DNA from: Promicromonospora citrea
Lineage (GTDB): Bacteria; Actinomycetota; Actinomycetes; Actinomycetales; Cellulomonadaceae
Direction of reading: 5' to 3'
Assembly (NCBI RefSeq): GCF_013004695.1
Contig: NZ_JABEMG010000002.1
Location: 1 to 64,000, forward strand
Length of the DNA stretch: 64,000 nt
Each line of letters opens with the position of its first letter. Positions within the stretch are counted from its first letter, which is position 1. Shown piece after piece: positions 60,912-64,000 of the stretch. The notes under the pieces were generated by a model, which saw only the letters and a list, made by a program, of their open reading frames with translations, was not told where the DNA came from and did not search any database. The position numbers were made by a program, and so were the translations under genes.

Positions 60912-61376
60912 ATGCTCGTCTTCATCGTCATCGGCCTGCTCGGTCTCGCCCTCGCCGTGACGTCGCTCGTGCTCGGCGACTTCTTCGACCTGGCCGACGG
61001 CGCCGTCTCCGGCACGTCGCTCGGGGCAGGAGCGCTCCTGTTCGGGGCGACCGGCACGGTGATCCTGTCCGCCGGCCTCGAACCCTGGGTCGCCTACCCC
61101 GCAGGTGTCGTGGTGGGCCTCCTCGTGATCGTGCTGGTGAACGTCCTGATCAAGCGCCTCAGGGCCGGTGACGACGGCGCGCCTGTCTCCCTGGTCGGCA
61201 CGCAGGGCAGCGTGACCTCCGACGTCGACACGGCGCACGGCGAGGTCTCCCTCGACGCCACGAGCGAGCTGGAGACCCGGCTCGCGTTCGCCGACGAGCC
61301 GATCCCGCAGGGCACCCGGGTCGTCGTCGTCGAGCAGCACGGCGCACGTGTCAAGGTCGAGCCCGTCCCGCGCTGA
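60912..61376 (+). CDS. NfeD-like membrane protein
   Basis: The 154-residue short-form NfeD protein has three N-terminal membrane segments and a C-terminal OB-fold domain (LVGTQGSVTSDVDTAHGEVS, then VVVVEQHGARVKVEPV). Such proteins are encoded next to flotillins and are thought to help organise flotillin membrane domains. The ATG 60912 is the first plausible start; there is no strong Shine-Dalgarno. The gap to floT is 107 bases. Confidence 0.85.
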   Translation: MLVFIVIGLLGLALAVTSLVLGDFFDLADGAVSGTSLGAGALLFGATGTVILSAGLEPWVAYPAGVVVGLLVIVLVNVLIKRLRAGDDGAPVSLVGTQGSVTSDVDTAHGEVSLDATSELETRLAFADEPIPQGTRVVVVEQHGARVKVEPVPR

Positions 61377-61483
61377 GTCCTGTCCTGAGTCCTGCGCCCC
61401 CGGGCGCGGTCCCCGCTCTCGTCCATCCCTCGGCCGGGACCGCCTCGACGGCCTGGTCGGTCCACCACACCCCAGGAGTCGAT

Positions 61484-62932
61484 ATGCCCGGTCAGGTCAT
61501 AGGCATCATCGCTGTCGCCGCAGGCGTCGTCGCGATCTTCCTCGTGCTCGCGTTCGTCGCGAGCCGCATCCGGCGGGTGCCGCCCAACGAGGCGCTCATC
61601 GTGGTCGGCCGCGGCGCGGGCAAGTCGGAGGCGCAGCTCGCGAGCCAGCGTGTCGTCGTCGGCGGCCGGACGTTCGTGTGGCCCGTGCTGCAGCAGGGCT
61701 TCGCGATCTCGCTGGAGCAGCGCCAGATCGGCATCACCGTCGAGGGCGTGGACAAGAACCGCATCAAGATCGCGATCAAGGCGTCGATCAACTTCAAGGT
61801 GCGCGGCGACGAGGAGGGTGTGCGGCGCGCCGCCCAGCGCTTCCTCTCCCAGCAGCACCTGCTCACGGAGATCATCAAGGAGTCCCTCGAGGGCTCGCTG
61901 CGCTCCATCGTCGGCGACATGACGATCGAGCAGATCATCTCGGACCGCAAGGGCCTGTCCGACCGGGTGGTCCAGTCCACGAAGACGGACCTCTCGGAGC
62001 AGGGTCTCCAGGTCGACCTGCTCAACATCTCCGACATCTCGACCCCGGGGTCGGACTACCTCGCGAACCTCGGCCGCGCCGAGGCCGCCAACGCCCGACA
62101 GCTCGCCGAGGTGTCGGAGGCCGAGGCCAAGCGTGCCTCCGAGTTCGCCGTCATCGAGGCGGCCGAGCAGATCGCCGAGCGCCAGAAGGCCCTCGACCTC
62201 AAGAAGGCCGCCATCAAGGCCGAGACCGACCGTGCGAACGCCGAGGCCGAGGCGGCGGGCCAGCTCGCGCGCGCCGCGCAGGACCGTCTCGTCGCCCAGG
62301 AGGAGCGCGAGGCCATGGCCGAGAAGGCCCGCGTCGAGCAGGAGCGCCTCGACATCGAGGTCCGCAAGCCGGCGGAGGCGCAGGCCTACGCCGAGGTGCA
62401 GAGCGCCAACGCACGCCGCGACGCCAACAACGCCGCCACCGAGGCGGAGGCGTTCAAGCGCACGACCATCGCGCAGGCGAACAAGACCGCCGCCCTGCAG
62501 GACGCCGAGGCCGCCGCCGAGGCCGTGCGTCGCGCCGGTGAGGCCGACCGCGACCGGCAGGTGGCGCTGGCCGCCGGTATCGAGGCAGAGGGTCGCGCCC
62601 GCGCCGCCGCGGTCGAGGCGGAGGGTCTCGCCGAGGCCGCCGCCACCGACGCCAAGGCCGAGGCCCTGCGCAAGTACGGTGAGGCGGCCCTGGTCCAGGA
62701 GCTCATCGAGCGGCTGCCCGAGATCGTGCGCGCTGCCGCCGAGCCGATCAGCTCCATCCAGGGCATGACCATGATCTCGACGGACGGCGCCTCGGCGGTC
62801 ACCAAGAACGTGGCGTCGGTGCTCGGCGAGGGTCAGGGCGTCATCAAGCAGCTCACGGGCGTGGACATCAACCAGCTCATCTCGGCGCTGGCGCCCCGGT
62901 CCGAGGAGAAGAACGGCACCGCCGCGCACTGA
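61484..62932 (+). CDS. floT: flotillin (SPFH protein)
   Basis: The 482-residue scaffold of membrane microdomains has an N-terminal membrane helix (residues 5-27), an SPFH/PHB domain (about 28-190, e.g. VPPNEALIVVGRGAGK) and a long Ala/Glu-rich coiled coil (about 200-400). A C-terminal oligomerisation region follows (SIQGMTMISTDG). GGAG lies just upstream of the ATG. Pairing with NfeD supports a membrane-organising role. Confidence 0.92.
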   Translation: MPGQVIGIIAVAAGVVAIFLVLAFVASRIRRVPPNEALIVVGRGAGKSEAQLASQRVVVGGRTFVWPVLQQGFAISLEQRQIGITVEGVDKNRIKIAIKASINFKVRGDEEGVRRAAQRFLSQQHLLTEIIKESLEGSLRSIVGDMTIEQIISDRKGLSDRVVQSTKTDLSEQGLQVDLLNISDISTPGSDYLANLGRAEAANARQLAEVSEAEAKRASEFAVIEAAEQIAERQKALDLKKAAIKAETDRANAEAEAAGQLARAAQDRLVAQEEREAMAEKARVEQERLDIEVRKPAEAQAYAEVQSANARRDANNAATEAEAFKRTTIAQANKTAALQDAEAAAEAVRRAGEADRDRQVALAAGIEAEGRARAAAVEAEGLAEAAATDAKAEALRKYGEAALVQELIERLPEIVRAAAEPISSIQGMTMISTDGASAVTKNVASVLGEGQGVIKQLTGVDINQLISALAPRSEEKNGTAAH

Positions 62933-62948
62933 TCAGGCGGTACGACGC

Positions 62949-62985
62949 ACAGGACGCCCGGGCCGTCACGGCCCGGGCGTCCTGT
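62949..62985. terminator. terminator after floT
   Basis: A 17-bp stem (62949-62965 with 62969-62985) with a 3-base loop lies between the convergent flotillin and MFS genes. Confidence 0.8.
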
Positions 62986-63007
62986 CGTGTGCAGGGGGTT
63001 CGCGGCG

Positions 63008-64000
63008 TCAGGGCTCCGGGTGGCGCGCGTCGTAGCGCCAGAACCGGGGCGTCAGGCGGACCACCAGCCACAGCAGCACGATGCAGGTGAGGCCGCCCCC
63101 CACGGCCGCCCAGCCCTCGCCGAACCACGTGGCCTCGGCACCGAGGACCATCTCACCGAGGCGCGGCCCGCCGGCCACGACCACGATGAACACGCCCTGC
63201 AGACGGCCACGCATGTGGTCCGGTGTCGCGGTCTGCAGGATGCTCTGGCGGAAGACGGACGAGACGCTGTCCGAGCCGCCCGCGAACGCCAGCGCGACGC
63301 CCGCCGCCACCACCGCCCAGACGACCGGCGCGTCCGGCGACCCCCGGCCGACGAGCACGAGCACGAGGCCGAACGCCGCGATCGACGCGCCCCAGGCGGT
63401 GATGGCCCAGACGATGACCTGACCCTGCCTGCGCATGCGGGTCAGGCCGCCGGAGAACACGCTCGCCAGCACCCCGCCGACGGCGAACGCCGCGGCGAGC
63501 ACGCCCGTGGTCGCCTCGCCGCCACCCAGGTAGATCACGCCGGCCGCGGGCCACAGCACGCGGGGGAACGACAGCACCATCGCGATGATGTCGACGACGA
63601 ACGTGGTGCGGACGTTCGGCTGCGTGGCCAGGTAGCGCAGCCCGTCCAGCACCGAGCGCAGCCCGACGGCGCCCACCCGCGCGCGGCCCGTGCCGTCCAC
63701 CGGCTTCTCGGGCGGCACCGGCGGGAGCCGGAACACGGCCCAGAGGGCGGCCAGGAACAGCACCATGTCGAGCGTGTACGCCCACGAGTACCCGAGCCTG
63801 GCCACGAGGACGGCGCCGATGAGCGGACCGCCGGTCAGCGCGACGTTCATCGACAGCGTCGTCAGCGCGTTGGCCGCCGGCATCAGCTCCTTCGGCAGCA
63901 GCCGCGGGATGATCGCGGACCGTGCCGGGTTGTTGATCGCGAACGCCGCGCTCTGCACCGCGATCAGGCCGTACAGCAGGTGCACGGACTCCACGCGGAA
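63008..64000 (-). CDS. MFS transporter, N-terminus beyond window
   Basis: At least 331 residues of a major facilitator protein similar to EntS-type exporters are present. The frame stays open to the right edge, and the first helices are missing, so the true start lies outside. Visible parts include LTGGPLIGAVLVARLG and the C-terminal RGRLQGVFIVVVAGGPRLGE. The substrate is unknown. Confidence 0.85.
   Translation of the reverse strand, partial: FRVESVHLLYGLIAVQSAAFAINNPARSAIIPRLLPKELMPAANALTTLSMNVALTGGPLIGAVLVARLGYSWAYTLDMVLFLAALWAVFRLPPVPPEKPVDGTGRARVGAVGLRSVLDGLRYLATQPNVRTTFVVDIIAMVLSFPRVLWPAAGVIYLGGGEATTGVLAAAFAVGGVLASVFSGGLTRMRRQGQVIVWAITAWGASIAAFGLVLVLVGRGSPDAPVVWAVVAAGVALAFAGGSDSVSSVFRQSILQTATPDHMRGRLQGVFIVVVAGGPRLGEMVLGAEATWFGEGWAAVGGGLTCIVLLWLVVRLTPRFWRYDARHPEP

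Overview
The window is a very GC-rich stretch of an actinobacterial chromosome. Order-level markers include a complete conservon (cvnA-D), a WhiB7-type WhiB protein, the proteasome activator Bpa/PafE, a ChoD-type oxidoreductase and many promoters that look leaderless. Gene content best fits Micrococcales, perhaps near Cellulomonas or Promicromonospora; that placement is inference. I see no insertion sequence, prophage or CRISPR array.

Layout. Positions 1-974 hold the leader and promoter of an rRNA operon that reads leftward off the window, then tRNA-Arg(ACG) and tRNA-Ser(GCT). A choD-like gene (1479-3191) sits between these and tRNA-Ser(TGA). The conservon runs 9224-3483 on the minus strand. 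Next come a quinone oxidoreductase, bpa, an orphan family member, dcd, a TM2 protein and tRNA-Gly(CCC). From 13.7 to 21.4 kb lie two coupled unknown ORFs, a GntR regulator, a pirin, an intergenic region with DnaA-box-like sites, a second orphan family member, a TetR/MFS pair, and corA with a structured leader that encodes a 13-residue peptide. From 21.5 to 27.7 kb lie a TIM-barrel isomerase, PTS Enzyme I and IIA-Glc (divergent), a HAD protein and an NHLRC2-like thioredoxin/NHL protein. From 27.9 to 34.3 kb lie a serine protease followed by a small protein resembling its N-terminal domain, an S9 peptidase, a CopD-CtaG fusion and whiB7.

From 34.4 to 38.2 kb is the branched-chain ketoacid dehydrogenase operon (E1alpha, E1beta, E2) with a three-fold palindromic operator upstream. 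It is followed by a divergent MFS pump/HTH regulator pair, an aromatic or histidinol-phosphate aminotransferase, a holin-like membrane protein, a lipase with a small WXG-like partner, purB, an M20 amidohydrolase and a Tat-exported formamidase-like protein. From 49.1 to 55.1 kb is a TetR-MMPL-YhgE export module whose MMPL protein carries a C-terminal domain that looks like a degenerate ABC ATPase. The window ends with pgm (behind a 23-bp tandem repeat), a rhodanese, an exported GH10-like hydrolase, a GNAT, an MFS protein, an nfeD-flotillin pair and a truncated MFS gene.

Many genes have an [N]ANNNT hexamer exactly 6-7 bases before the start codon. I used this to choose starts where no Shine-Dalgarno is visible. 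The most unusual features are the corA leader peptide, the bkd operator array, the MMPL-pseudo-ABC fusion and the protease with its stand-alone prodomain-like neighbour.
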